NCBI GenBank assembly: GCA_034770075.1
Contig: CM068383.1
Span: forward strand, 50,177,222-50,241,221
DNA from: Aralia elata
Lineage: Eukaryota > Streptophyta > Magnoliopsida > Apiales > Araliaceae
DNA: 64,000 nt
Direction of reading: 5' to 3'
The notes beneath the pieces were generated by a model, which was not told where the DNA came from, made no database searches, and saw only the letters and a list, made by a program, of their open reading frames with translations. The position numbers and the translations under genes were made by a program. Shown here one piece after another: positions 43,432 to 55,300 of the stretch. How positions within the stretch are numbered: position 1 is the first letter of the stretch; every line of letters starts with the position of its first letter.

Positions 43432-43552
43432 CCCATCCATTACGAACCTTAGCTGTCCAAGTTGTTCAATCAAATTGATCATCTTTAGGACATGAGTCTC
43501 AACAGTAGTGCCCTCGGTCATTCGAGATCGGAAGAGCTCCTTAGATATCTGA
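43432..43552 (-). pseudogene. Copia X gag, middle fragment
   Basis: The minus strand encodes a UBN2-type gag stretch (LFRSRMTEGTTVETHVLKM, then LIEQLGQLRFVM) between the solo copia LTR and E2. It continues in frame with 55529-55458 across E2. Confidence 0.85.
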
Positions 43553-44289
43553 TGTAATACCCGAGATCATTATGTAATTTAATGAAATTAATAAATTGAA
43601 TTTATGTGAATCTATTGAGTGATTTTAATAAATATATATTGTATTGAGTTATATGATGAGATGTATATAGATAGTTGGTTTGGTTTAATTTAGTTATTTG
43701 AAATCAACTATGTAGTTAACAATTGTATTAAACACAAGAATGAAGCTAAAACTCAAATTGATTTCGGAGTGGAATCTGGTGAAGCGGACAACGGATTTGA
43801 ATTCGGAACGTCGAAATTAGTAAGAATGGACTGTAAACACAAAATTTGTCGGGGTTGACTTTTTGGTCAAAGTCAATCAGTTGACTTTTTCAGGTAAAAA
43901 GTCAAACTAGAATTTCGGGAGCTAAATTGACAAAACTAATATTCTCACGACGTTCGGAATGTCGATTTTAGTAGGAATCGACTAGAGTATCGAAAATGTG
44001 AATTTCGGAGAGAAAATTGGTCAAACGGCTTATTAATTGATTAATAGATTAGAATAATATTTTTATTTATCAAAATTTCATCAGCTGAATTTGGAGAAGT
44101 GACTATCAAAGTGGGACAAGTGAGAGAGGAGAGCACGGTTATTGCAGAATTGAAGAAGAAGGGAGTTATATTTTCCAAAACCTTACAATTCCATAACCCC
44201 TCCCTCACTAATTCATTTGGTTCATGGAGATTAATGGGTTGCAACTGATGATTGAAGATGAAAGGATTGGAGAATTCAGTCACCAAAGA

Positions 44290-44298
44290 TATATATAT
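44290..44298 (+). promoter_or_regulatory. E2 LTR TATA box
   Basis: TATATATAT in CCAAAGATATATATATTCTC, about 180 nt before the donor-like site at 44472, the same relation as in the E1 LTR and the LTR at 4205. Confidence 0.55.
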
Positions 44299-44889
44299 TC
44301 TCTACTAAAAACACTTCTCCTTTTGCTAAATATTTTCTACCCGAGAGAAAGAAATTGTGAATGGGTGTGTAAGAACGAGAGCTTGAAGGATTTCTGGAGT
44401 TTCAGAGGGTTAATCAAGCTAGAAGAGAAGCATCCTCATGTGTTAATCCAAGAAGGGAATTCATCCAAGAGGTAATATTAACAATTGTTAGTTTTCATAT
44501 AAGAAATGATGAGAAAAATGTTTATTCTTTGAGTTAGATGTTCTGATTGGGTTATGTGTTGCTATGTTATTGATAACTGATGATTGTAGAGTATTAAAGA
44601 ATGAAAATTCTGAGTTTAATCATGCTATGTTTGCTCTGAATTTGGTCAAGAAATGCAAAACATGTTCATATTGGTTAAATTGCTTAAATGGGATTACATT
44701 GTAAGAAATTTGATTTTAGAGGCTCTAAATTTGCTAATAAAGTTGTTGGTGCTATTAGAATAGTTAATTATGTAATTCATGTGGTTTCTAGTTGAGTTAT
44801 AATGTTGGATTGTGTTTAAAATTGTCATTGTGTAAGTTTTTGAAAGGTTTGGTTCGCAACAGCAGAAGCCTGCATCACCTGTGTCTGAG

Positions 44890-45310
44890 TACCAGCGCGG
44901 TCGCGCTGGTACCAAAGCTAAACAGGGTGCGGCCGCGCTGCACCAGAACCAAACACTGATGTTTTCTTTTAATTGCTTAGCCGTTAGTACTCAACTTAAC
45001 CTTGTATTATGAGCATGAAGAAGCCTTAAACATATATTAAGATGTATCATGAGTATGTTATCACAAAGTGATAGGTAAACTATGATTTCGCTAGATATTA
45101 TGTTTAGGAAAGATTATTTAGAATTGAAGAAACGTCATAAATATGTTTTATTAACATTTGAGCGTGTGTATATTTGTTAGTTGTTGAATACTAAGACCCT
45201 AACATGCTAGAAAGAGAGCTGTATATTGAAGAGCTCAGTTCTGGGCCTGAATGGGAGTAGCGCGGCCGCGCCACTCCCAGGCATAAAAGCAGCGCAGCCG
45301 CGCCGTGCTG
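44890..45310. repeat. GC-rich palindromes in the E2 5' LTR
   Basis: TACCAGCGCG-GT-CGCGCTGGTA (44890-44911, one central mismatch), GGTGCGGCCGCGCTGCACC (44929-44947), GGGAGTAGCGCGG-CCGCGCCACTCCC (45253-45278, near-perfect) and GCAGCGCAGCCGCGCCGTGC (45289-45308). The same sites in the 3' LTR (53637-53660 and 53995-54050) differ mainly at CpG positions. Confidence 0.85.
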
Positions 45311-46718
45311 CAGAGTGGTCAAGATGTTCTGTTTGTAATCTAAAGCTTGATACATGTGTGTTAAATTCTTATAAGCTTTGTTATGTGACCATTGGAATGT
45401 TTGTATTATCTAAGTATGTAATAGCTATGTTGAACCAAGGTTTAAAAAGGTTTAAACAGGTTTTATAAATGAAACTTTTGGAGTAAAAACAAAAACAACA
45501 ATTTGTGATATATGATGAAATGTTTTAAAGGTATATTTGGTTAAATGTATGTTGGTAATACACATCTATAATCATGAAACAGTTGCATTTGATATGTGTT
45601 GAGTGAGTAGAATATGAGAATCGGTTATTGTGAATGAGTGACTAATGAATATCTGTATATGAATATATATAGGATATTTGCAGTAAAGATTAACAATAAT
45701 CGTAAACTACGTGAAAGGCAAGTATTCTATCTCAATTCATTTTGTCTCTATGAAAGCAAGTTTTATAATTTGGGAAATTTGTTTACAAAGTTCTCATTGG
45801 CAAGTTATATCTCATTCGAGTTCATATCTTGTTCAAGTTTAATCATTGATGACTCAGTTCAAATTGCATATAAGTTTTATCTGATTATGAACTATTACTT
45901 TGGAAAGCCTTCTGGCCTTTTGTTCCGGCTAGATACTAACGATGCGAAATGATAATCATTTGAATGATTCAAGTTCATTGTAGCTACTTAAAGTTTACCA
46001 ATCCAAATTGTTTTGGTGCGGTCCCGCATGAACACTAAGATGAACAACCCGAATAACGGGGTAAAACTGATGTCGGGCATATAGTCCCATTTACGCTTAC
46101 GCGTTTAAATTTCATACTTGTGCACAATGTAGGGTACGAAAGGCTGATCACCTGGAGTACTTGCGGAGAATGTTTTACAGTCTATTTGATTGTCAAAACT
46201 TCTGATGGTTTTCGAAGAATTAAAAATAATGTTCAGGGTTCTTATACCCCTTAGTATGCCATTGGAAATTCTTGAACTCTTATCTTTGACATCCGACACT
46301 ACTTTTTGATTATTCTTTCGATTATGGAGAGATATCAAAACAGATGATTTTAATCTTGATATTCATTATCATATTATTTTACATACTTGCTGGGCAACTT
46401 GTGCTCATTCTTGTTTAACATTTCAGTTAAGGGTGAGAAAGCAAAGGGTTCGGGCAAGGACAAGGGAAAAGCTAAGATGAAGAATTGAAAAGTTTATTTT
46501 TGTAACAGTTTTAGATTTCCGCATTGATGTATCGTAGCGATAAACGCTAAGTTAAGTTTAAGGTTATTTAAGGTTGTGTAAACCTGAGATTTTATTCAAA
46601 TACTATTGTAAATATTACTATTATTTATGAAGCTTGTTTAGTTAGATGATGGTGTTTGACGTATCATGAGCACCATATCCTGTGTTTGATGTTACACTGA
46701 TTTGGGGGCGTCACAGGT

Positions 46719-46730
46719 TGGTATCAGAGC
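46719..46730 (+). other. E2 primer-binding site (tRNA-iMet)
   Basis: TGGTATCAGAGC, an exact iMet-type site, three bases after the 5' LTR end at 46715. Confidence 0.93.
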
Positions 46731-46903
46731 TGTAGGTTATAAACCTTAGGTGGGAGAACCTTAGATTATAACCGTAAAAAAAAATTAGTGGAGATAGAAA
46801 GAGATAAACTCACATAGAGTTTAAAGTGTTGAGTCTAGTTACTTCTACTAAAAAAAATGTTTATTTTTGATATACTAATATAGATGTTTGTTTTGATTGT
46901 AGG

Positions 46904-47509
46904 ATGTCAGGAGAAGAGGAGATTAGAGATATCCATGTGGTTAGTGAGCAGTTAGTAGCAGCTGTACCTCTGCCCATAGCTGAGGCATCAGCTGATTCAG
47001 ACCCAGATGAGGACCCTGAGGAGGATTTTGAGGAGGATCCCGAGGAAGAGGAGCCCGTGGAGGACTCTGAGGAAGCACTAGAGGATAGGCTACTAGATGA
47101 GTTGATGGACAGGAACACGGAGTTGGACGATCGAGTCCATGAGTTAGAGGAACGGTATCAGGAAGAGAAGGGGGCAGTGGTACTGCTCGGGGCATTGGTG
47201 CATCATCTGATGGTTAGGAACGCAGATCTGGCTGACAAGCTGCGTGCATCAGACCAGAAGGAAGATAGGTTGATGGTAGAAAAGGAGGCCATCCGGTCCC
47301 ACTTGGGAAATACGATAAACGGATTGGAGGCGAGAGTTCAGGCTCTTCAAATAGACAAACAGTTGATTACCACCTATTGGAGGGATGAGATAAAAGGTCG
47401 TGTTAGGGCTCAAGATCAGAGGGATGAGTTAGAGTATGAGGTAAGGAATAAGAAGGTTAGGATAGACAGGATGCAGTACGCGTTTAGCTCAGCGCATGGC
47501 AGGTTCTAG
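46904..47509 (+). CDS. E2 pre-gag acidic coiled-coil protein
   Basis: An intact 201-residue frame starting MSGEEEIRDIHVV one base after TTTTGATTGTAG, a good 3' splice site. Residues 25-60 are almost all Glu/Asp/Pro; from about 65 to the end Leu/Glu/Arg heptads predict a coiled coil. It aligns with the E1 pre-gag protein at several blocks: DIxVVxEQLV near the N-terminus, DRNTELDDRVHELEER, a GALVHHLMVRNADL block and VRIDRMQYAFSSAHGR at the C-terminus. It is shorter than the E1 version, lacking part of the acidic and central region. Notably it is open while the gag-pol next to it is riddled with stops. No known domain recognised; role unknown. Confidence 0.75.
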   Translation: MSGEEEIRDIHVVSEQLVAAVPLPIAEASADSDPDEDPEEDFEEDPEEEEPVEDSEEALEDRLLDELMDRNTELDDRVHELEERYQEEKGAVVLLGALVHHLMVRNADLADKLRASDQKEDRLMVEKEAIRSHLGNTINGLEARVQALQIDKQLITTYWRDEIKGRVRAQDQRDELEYEVRNKKVRIDRMQYAFSSAHGRF

Positions 47510-47888
47510 CGTAGGGTGTACCATTTTCTGCGTAAGGAGCACCGGTCTAGACACGCTATAAGTCGAGGGCTAGTTCTGGACATGGCAGACGAGGAGTATG
47601 AAGATGCTATGAGGAGGGGTCTTTGAGTTTATATTGCTATGAACTTTTTATTAGTGTCGTATTAAACACTTATCTATTGATGTAAATATTTAAATTTCAG
47701 TTCTAAGTTAAAGGATGTAAATGGCATTTAGCCATAAGATGTTAAGTACCTTGGTTTCATGGTTTTTTTTTCATATTAATAAAATGTGTCTATTTATATG
47801 TGTGATGTGATGATTAAACTTATATAAGCTTTAAATGTTACAAGATTAAGTTGTGGGATGATAACATGTAAATTTTATTCATCAGAAA
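47510..47888 (+). other. E2 spacer between pre-gag ORF and gag
   Basis: No coding sequence beyond the pre-gag stop. It ends in TTTTATTCATCAG/AAAATGCC, i.e. a 3'-splice-like site three bases before the gag ATG at 47889. Confidence 0.55.
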
Positions 47889-50800
47889 ATGCCAAGGGGA
47901 AGACGTCGTCAACAGACACCTGAAGAGTCAGTCAGTAATGCTGGGGATCCACCGAACCCTATGCAACAATTTGTAGACCTATTAGTTGGGGCACTACAGA
48001 ATCGGACCCCGAATAATAATAATAATAACCCTCTGACGGCCCAAGTAGCAACCTTTAAGGACTTCAAAAGTGTGGGACCCCCTGAATTCAAAGGGACCAC
48101 CGAACCTATCGAAGCCCAGTCATGGATCAAAGAAATCGAAAAGGCGTTTGCAATCGCCCGAGTTCGAGATGAGCAAAAAACGATCTTCGCCACGTACATG
48201 TTAAAAGGTTAAGCGAACTTCTGGTGGGAGGCGAACCAGAACAGGGCTGGAGAAGGTGTGATATCTTGGGAGAGGTTTAAAGAAGTTTTTTTCGAAAATT
48301 ATTTTCCTGTGAGTATGCAGAGTCGCATGGAGATGCGATTTTTGGAGCTAAAGCAAGATGACATGACGGTACCCCAATACGCCGCAAAGTTTAACGAGCT
48401 GGCAAGGTTTGCACCTCATCAGGTCGACACTGAGGAAAGAAAGACAAGGAGGTTCGAGCAGGGCCTCAAGTCATGGTTGTATAGCAGACTTTCGGTGTTA
48501 CAGACGAACAGCTTCGCTACTCTTCTAGAGAAAGCCATAATTGCGGAGGGCGGAAGTGAAGCCCTGATGAAATTCAACAAGGAAAAGAAGAAGAAGATTG
48601 AAAGAGGAAATAGAGGGGAAGGTAGTAGCAGTGGTAGCAAAAGAAAGTGGAACAACAACAACAATAGCAACAGCAACCCAACAAGTTTTGGGGGTAAATC
48701 TGGTGATTCGAAGAAAAGAGCTGAGGCTTGCAAGGAGTGTGGAAAGAGTCACTCGGGTGCTTGCCTAAAGGGAAAGAATGTATGCTTCAATTGCGGACAG
48801 AAGGGGCATATCTCTCCCAACTGCCCCGTACCAAAGAGGAATAGATGCTTCAACTGCGGAGCATTGGATCATCAGGCTAGGAATTGCCCAAAGAAGAACT
48901 CAAGTGGAGGAAATGGAGGAAGGGTAAATAACGGTGGAAATCTTACAATTTTTGGACCACCAACTCATAATCGACCAATAGCAAGGACTTTCAACATGAC
49001 AGTTCAAGACGCGGTCACATCTAAGAACGTGGTTTCAGGTATCATTCCGGTCAATGATATATCTGCATACATATTATTTGATTCGGGTGCTACTTGTTCC
49101 TTTGTATCACATGAATTCTCCCAACGATTAAATTTACCTCAGGAAGAATTAGAACATCCTATGAACATAGAAGTGGCGAATAAAGAAATGATTCCTGTTA
49201 GCCATATTCATAGGAATTGTCTTGTAGATATAAGGGGGTATAAGTTACCTGTGGATCTAATTCCAATTCAACTAGGAGAATTTGATGTAATTCTAGGTAT
49301 GGACTGGTTATTTAACCATGGGGCAATGATAGATTACCAAAAGAAGTGTATAAAGCTTCAGACTCTAAATCAGTCTAAGGTAGTGTTCTATGGTAGTAAA
49401 TCGCCTAGGCACTCGAGTTGTCTGACGATGATGCAAGCTAGGAAATTGTTGAGAAAAGGCTGTATAGGTTATTTGGCCCATATTGTTGATACCCAGAAAG
49501 TAGAGACAGAGATGGGACAAATACCTGTTGTAAGTGAGTTTCCCGATGTGTTTCCGAAGGATTTGCCAGGTCTACCACCAGATAGGGAGATCGAATTCGT
49601 TATAGATCTAGTACCTGGAACGACACCGATTTCGAAAGCCCCATACAGAATGGCACTGGTGGAGATGAAAGAGCAGGAATTGTTAGATAAGAAGTATATC
49701 CAACCTAGTGTGTCTCTTTGAGGAGCACCGGTTTTATTTGTGAAAAAGAAGGACGGATCGATGAGACTTTGTATCGACTATCGGGAGTTGAACAAAGTGA
49801 CGATCAAAAACAAATACCCACTACCTAAGATAGATGATTTGTTTGATCAGTTGAAGGGAGCGAAATATTTTTCCAAAATCGACTTAAGGACGGGTTATCA
49901 CCAGTTGAAGGTGAAGAAAGAAGATGTACCTAAGACAGCATTCAGGACTCGCTATGGCCATTACGAGTTCCTGGTGATGTCATTCGAGTTAACGAACGCG
50001 CCAACAATATTTATGGACATGATGAACCGAGTATTCAAGCAATACTTGGATACGTTCGTAGTTGTGTTCATAGATGATATTCTGATCTATTCTAAGACTC
50101 AGGAAGATCATGCTGAACATTTAAGAATGGTGTTGGAAGCATTGAGAAAGGAGAAATTATACGCAAAATTCTCAAAGTGTGAATTCTGGTTGGAAAGAGT
50201 TCAATTCCTTGGTTATGTGATTGACAAAGACGGAATCTCCGTGGATCCAGCCAAGGTGGAAGCAGTAATTAATTGGGAGCAACCAAGGACGCCAACAGAA
50301 GTAAGAAGTTTTTTGGGATTGGCAGGCTATTACAGAAGGTTCATTCAGGATTTTTTGAAAATAGTAGGAACTCTGACTAATTTGACGAGGAAGTCGGTAA
50401 AATTTATTTGGACGGAGAAGTGTGAAGAAAGTTTTCAGGAGCTGAAGAAAAGGTTGAGTGAAGCACCAGTGTTGACTTTACCAGATGATTCGGGGGACTT
50501 CGTAGTTTATGGTGATGCGTCACATAAAGGACTTGGCTGTGTGCTAATGCAACATAGTAAAGTTATTGCGTACGCATCACGACAGCTGAAAGATTACGAA
50601 AAGGGATATCCTACCCACGACCTGGAATTGGCAGCGGTAGTATTTGCCCTAAAGATATGGAGGCACTATTTATATGGTGCAAAGTGTGAAATATACACGG
50701 ACCATAAAAGTCTGAAGTATATTTTCACGCAGAAAGAGCTAAATATGCGACAGAAGAGATGGTTGGAGCTGATAAAGGACTACGACTATGAGATTTTGTA

Positions 50801-52255
50801 TCACCCGGAGAAATCTAACGTGGTAGCAGATGCGCTAAGCAAGAAGGGTATTGATAAATTGGCAATGATAACAGCTCAAGAAGAGTTAATTAAGGATATG
50901 GCAAGATTGGAGCTCGAGGTAAAGTTTTAAAAGGAATCTGGTGAGAAATTGTTCGCGATGGAGGCTCGTCCGACTCTGTTGGACAAAATAAAGGAAGCAC
51001 AAGGCAGCGATGAGGAATGTGAAAAGGTGAGGAAAAGAATTGTTGATGGGGAGGAGCTTAAGTTCAGGGTGGATGGTGATGGACTGTTGAGGTTTGAGGA
51101 GAGAATTTGGGTGCCAGCGGTATCCGAGTTAAAAGAAGAAATCTTGCATGAAGCTCATAGTTCGAGTTACTCGGTTCATCCGGGGAGCACAAAGATGTAT
51201 CGGGATCTTCATCAATATTATTGGTGGCCTAACATGAAGAGAGAGGTCACAGAGTACGTCAGCAGATGCTTAACATGCCAGAGAGTCAAGGCAGAACATG
51301 AGAAACTGAGCGGGTTACTTCAACCTCTGGAAATACCGGAGTGAAAGTGGGAGCATATCACGATGGACTTCGTGGTAGGGCTTCCAACTACACAAAAGGG
51401 TTATGATGCAGTATGGGTGATTGTTGATCGATTAACTAAGTCAGCGCACTTTTTACCAATCAAGATCAAATTCAACTTGGATTAGTTGGTAAAACTATAC
51501 ATCAAAGAGATTGTCTCCAGACATGGAGTACCGGTATCCATTGTGTCAGATCGCGACTCACGATTCACAGCAAATTTCTGGAAACGTTTTTAAGAGCGTA
51601 TGGGAACGATACTGAGGTTGAGCACTGCATATCATCCTCAGACAGATGGGCAAAGCGAGAGGACAATTCAAACCCTAGAAGACATGCTGAGAGCGTGTGT
51701 TATGAAGTAGGGGAACGACGGCTGCTAGGGCCAGAATTGGTACAACAGACTGCAGATATCGTCAAAATAATACGAGCAAGATTAGTGTCGGCTCAAGATC
51801 GACAGAAGAAATATGCTGATCAACACTAGCAGCAGCGAGACCTTGACGTTGGTTCTTATGTCTTTCTAAAAGTATCTCCTTGGAAAGGGAAAATGAGATT
51901 TGGAAAGAAAGGAAAACTAAGCCCGAGGTTTATAGGACCCTTTGAAGTATTGGGTTGAGTAGGTGAAATAGCTTTACCTCCGGAGTTGAAGCATGTACAT
52001 AACGTGTTCCATGTGTCAGTTTTACGACCATACAAGCGGGATTACAAGCATGTGATAGCATATGAACCCATTTAGTTGGAGAAAGATTTAACCTACGAGG
52101 AAATTCTTGTTCAAATTATTAATAGGAAAGAGCAAGTTTTACGAAATAAAGTAATACCTTCTGTTAAGGTGATATGGAGGAACCACAATGCTGACGAAGC
52201 TACGTGGGAACTCGAGGAGAAGATGATGAAAAATTACCCTAATCTTTTTGTATAG
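47889..52255 (+). pseudogene. E2 gag-pol, multiply interrupted
   Basis: One continuous gag-protease-RT-RNase H-integrase-chromodomain frame like that of E1, but with no stop at the protease-RT junction. In-frame stops are seen at 48210, 49719, 50928, 51342, 51483, 51591, 51827, 51956 and 52073. Near 51703 a deletion of about 150 bp removes the integrase segment after the DDE glutamate and shifts the frame, with a tenth stop (51708) arising at the join. Still readable are three zinc knuckles (the last two CFNCGQKGHISPNC and CFNCGALDHQARNC), protease DSGATCSFV, RT box FIDD, RNase H YGDASHKGLG, integrase HHCC and DDE region, and a chromodomain near the end (VKVIWRNHNADEATWE). Several stops replace Trp or Glu codons of E1 by single base changes. 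It could not encode its own mobility. Confidence 0.93.
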
Positions 52256-52283
52256 CTTTGTGGTGATTCCGGGGATGGAATCC

Positions 52284-52300
52284 TAATAAGGGAGGGTGAA
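52284..52300 (+). other. E2 polypurine tract
   Basis: AATAAGGGAGGGTGAA directly before the 3' LTR start TGTAATACCC at 52301. Confidence 0.85.
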
Positions 52301-55300
52301 TGTAATACCCGAGATCATTATGTAATTTAATGAAATTAATAAATTGAATTTATGTGAATCTATTAAGTGATTTTAATAAATATATATTGTATTGAGTGAT
52401 GAGATGTATATAGATAGTTGGTTTGGTTTAATTTAGTTATTTGAAATTAACTATGTAGTTAACAATTGTATTAAACACAAGAATGAAGCTAAAACTCAAA
52501 TTGATTTCGGAGTGGAATCTGGTGAAGCGGACAACGGATTTGAATTCGGAACGTCGAAATTAGTAAGCATGGACTGTAAACACAAAATGAGTCGAGGTTG
52601 ACTTTTTGGTCAAAGTCAACCGGTTGACTTTTTCGGGTAAAAAGTCAAACTAGAATTTCGGGAGCTAAATTGACAAAACTAATATTCTCACGACGTTCGG
52701 AATGTCGATTTTAGTAGGAATCGACTATAGTATCGAAAATGTGGATTTCGGAGAGCAAATTGGTCAAACGGCTTATTAATTGATTAATAGATTAGAATAA
52801 TATTTTTATTTATCAAAATTTCATCAGCTGAATTTGGAGAAGTGACTATCAAAGTGGGACAAGTGAGAGAGGAGAGCACGGTTATTGCAGAATTGAAGAA
52901 GAAGGGAGTTATATTTTCCAAAACCTTACATTTCCATAACCCCTCCCTCACTAATTCATTTGGTTCATGGAGATTAATGGGTTGCAACTGATGATTGAAG
53001 ATGAAAGGATTGGAGAATTCAGTCACCAAAGATATATATATTCTCTACTAAAAACACTTCTCCTTTTGCTAAATATTTTCTACCCGAGAGAAAGAAATTG
53101 TGAATGGGTGTGTAAGAACGAGAGCTTGAAGGATTTCTGGAGTTTTAGAGGGTTAATCAAGCTAGAAGAGAAGCATCCTCAGTGTTAATCCAAGAAGGGA
53201 ATTCATCTAAGAGGTAATATTAACAATTGTTAGTTTTCATATAAGAAATGATGAGAAAAATGTTTATTCTTTGAGTTAGATGTTCTGATTGGGTTATGTG
53301 TTGCTATGTTATTGATAATTGACGATTGTAGAGTATTAAAGAATGAAAATTCTGAGTTTAATCATGCTATGTATGCTGTGAATTCGGTCAAGAAATGCGA
53401 AACATGTTCATATTGGTTAAATTGCTTAAATGGGATTACATTGTAAGAAATTTGATTTTAGAGGCTCTAAATTTGCTAATAAAGTTGTTGGTGCTATTAG
53501 AATAGTTAATTATGTAAGTCATGTGGTTTCTAGTTGAGTTATAATGTTGGGTTGTGTTTAAAATTGTCATTGTGTAAGTTTTTGAAAGGTTTGGTTCGCA
53601 ACAGCAGAAGCCTGCATCACCTGTGTCTGAGTACCAGCGCGGTCGCGCTGGTACCAAAGCTAAACAGGGCGCGGCCGCGCTGCACCAGAACCAAACACTG
53701 ATGTTTTCTTTTAATTGCTTAGCCGTTAGTACTCAACTTAACCTTGTATTATGAGCATGAAGAAGCCTTAAACATATATTAAGATGTATCATGAGTATGT
53801 TATCACAAAGTGATAGGTAAACTATGATTTCGCTAGATATTATGTTTAGGAAAGATTATTTAGAATTGAAGAAACGTCATAAATATGTTTTATTAACATT
53901 TGAGCGTGTGTATATTTGTTAGTTGTTGAATACTAAGACCCTAACATGCTAGAAAGAGAGCTGTATATTGAAGAGCTCAGTTCTGGGCCTGAATGGGAGT
54001 AGCACGACCGCACCACTCCCAGGCATAAAGGCAGCGCGGCCGCGCCGTGCTGCAGAGTGGTCAAGATGTTCTGTTTGTAATCTAAAGCTTGATACATGTG
54101 TGTTAAATTCTTATAAGCTTTGTTATGTGACCATTGGAATGTTTGTATTATCTAAGTATGTAATAGCTATGTTGAACCAAGGTTTAAAAAGGTTTAAACA
54201 GGTTTTATAAATGAAACTTTTGGAGTAAAAACAAAAACAACAATTTGTGATATATGATGAAATGTTTTAAAGGTATATTTGGTTAAATGTATGTTGGTAA
54301 TACACATCTATAATCATGAAACAGTTGTATTTGATATGTATTGAGTGAGTAGAATATGAGAATCGGTTATTGTGAATGAGTGACTAATGAATATCTGTAT
54401 ATGAATATATATAGGATATTTGCAGTAAAGATTAACAATAATCGTAAACTACGCGAAAGGCAAGTATTCTATCTCAATTCATTTTGTCTCTATGAAAGCA
54501 AGTTTCATAATTTGGGAAATTTGTTTACAAAGTTCTCATTGGCAAGTTATATCTCATTCGAGTTCATATCTTGTTCAAGTTTAATCATTGATGACTCAGT
54601 TCAAATTGCGTATAAGTTTTATCTGATTATGAACTATTACTTTGGAAAGCCTTCTGGCCTTTTGTTCCGGCTAGATACTAACGATGCGAAACGATAATCA
54701 TTTGAATGATTCAAGTTCATTGTAGCTACTTAAAGTTTACCAATCCAAATTGTTTTGGTGCGGTCCCGCATGAACACTAAGATGAACAACCCGAATAACG
54801 GGGTAAAACTGATGTCGGGCATATAGTCCCATTTACGCTTACTCGTTTAAATTTCATACTTGTGCACAATGTAGGGTACGAAAGGCTGATCACCTGGAGT
54901 ACTTGCGGAGAATGTTTTACAGTCTATTTGATTGTCAAAATTTCTGATGGTTTTCGAAGAATTAAAAACAATGTTCAGGGTTCTTATACCCCTTAGTATG
55001 CCATTGGAAATTCTCGAACTCTTATCTTTGACATCCGACACTACTTTTTGATTATTCTTTCGATTATGGAGAGATATCAAAACAGATGATTTTAATCTTG
55101 ATATTCATTATCATATTATTTTACATACTTGCTGGGCAACTTGTTCTCATTCTTGTTTAACATTTCAGTTAAGGGTGAGAAAGCAAAGGGTTCGGGCAAG
55201 GACAAGGGAAAAGCTAAGATGAAGAATTGAAAAGTTTATTTTTGTAATAGTTTTAGATTTCCGCATTGATGTATCGTAGCGATAAACGCTAAGTTAAGTT

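Larger units (their letters stand above)
43553..46715 (+). repeat. E2 5' LTR (3163 bp)
   Basis: TGTAATACCCGAG to GGGCGTCACA. TATA box 44290-44298, donor-like AAGAG/GTAATA (intron side from 44472), palindromes at 44890-44945 and 45253-45310, acceptor-like TTTAACATTTCAG (ending 46426), then a Lys-rich frame to TGA 46486-46488. Short ORFs inside (44224-44475, 45226-45468, 45638-45952) occur in both LTRs simply because the LTRs are copies. Confidence 0.95.

Noticed and set aside
44041..44286. 81-residue minus-strand ORF with copies at 52784-53029
   Set aside because: Again duplicated only because the LTRs are copies; antisense to the LTR promoter.
44224..44475. 83-residue ORF repeated at 52967-53188 as a conserved protein
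   Set aside because: Both are the same place in the two LTRs of E2, so the repetition is not independent evidence; in the second copy a one-base deletion changes the end, and the frame starts upstream of the TATA box.
46861..47195. Ser-rich and Pro-rich ORFs antisense to the E2 pre-gag ORF
   Set aside because: They are antisense shadows of the acidic GAG/GAT-rich segment.
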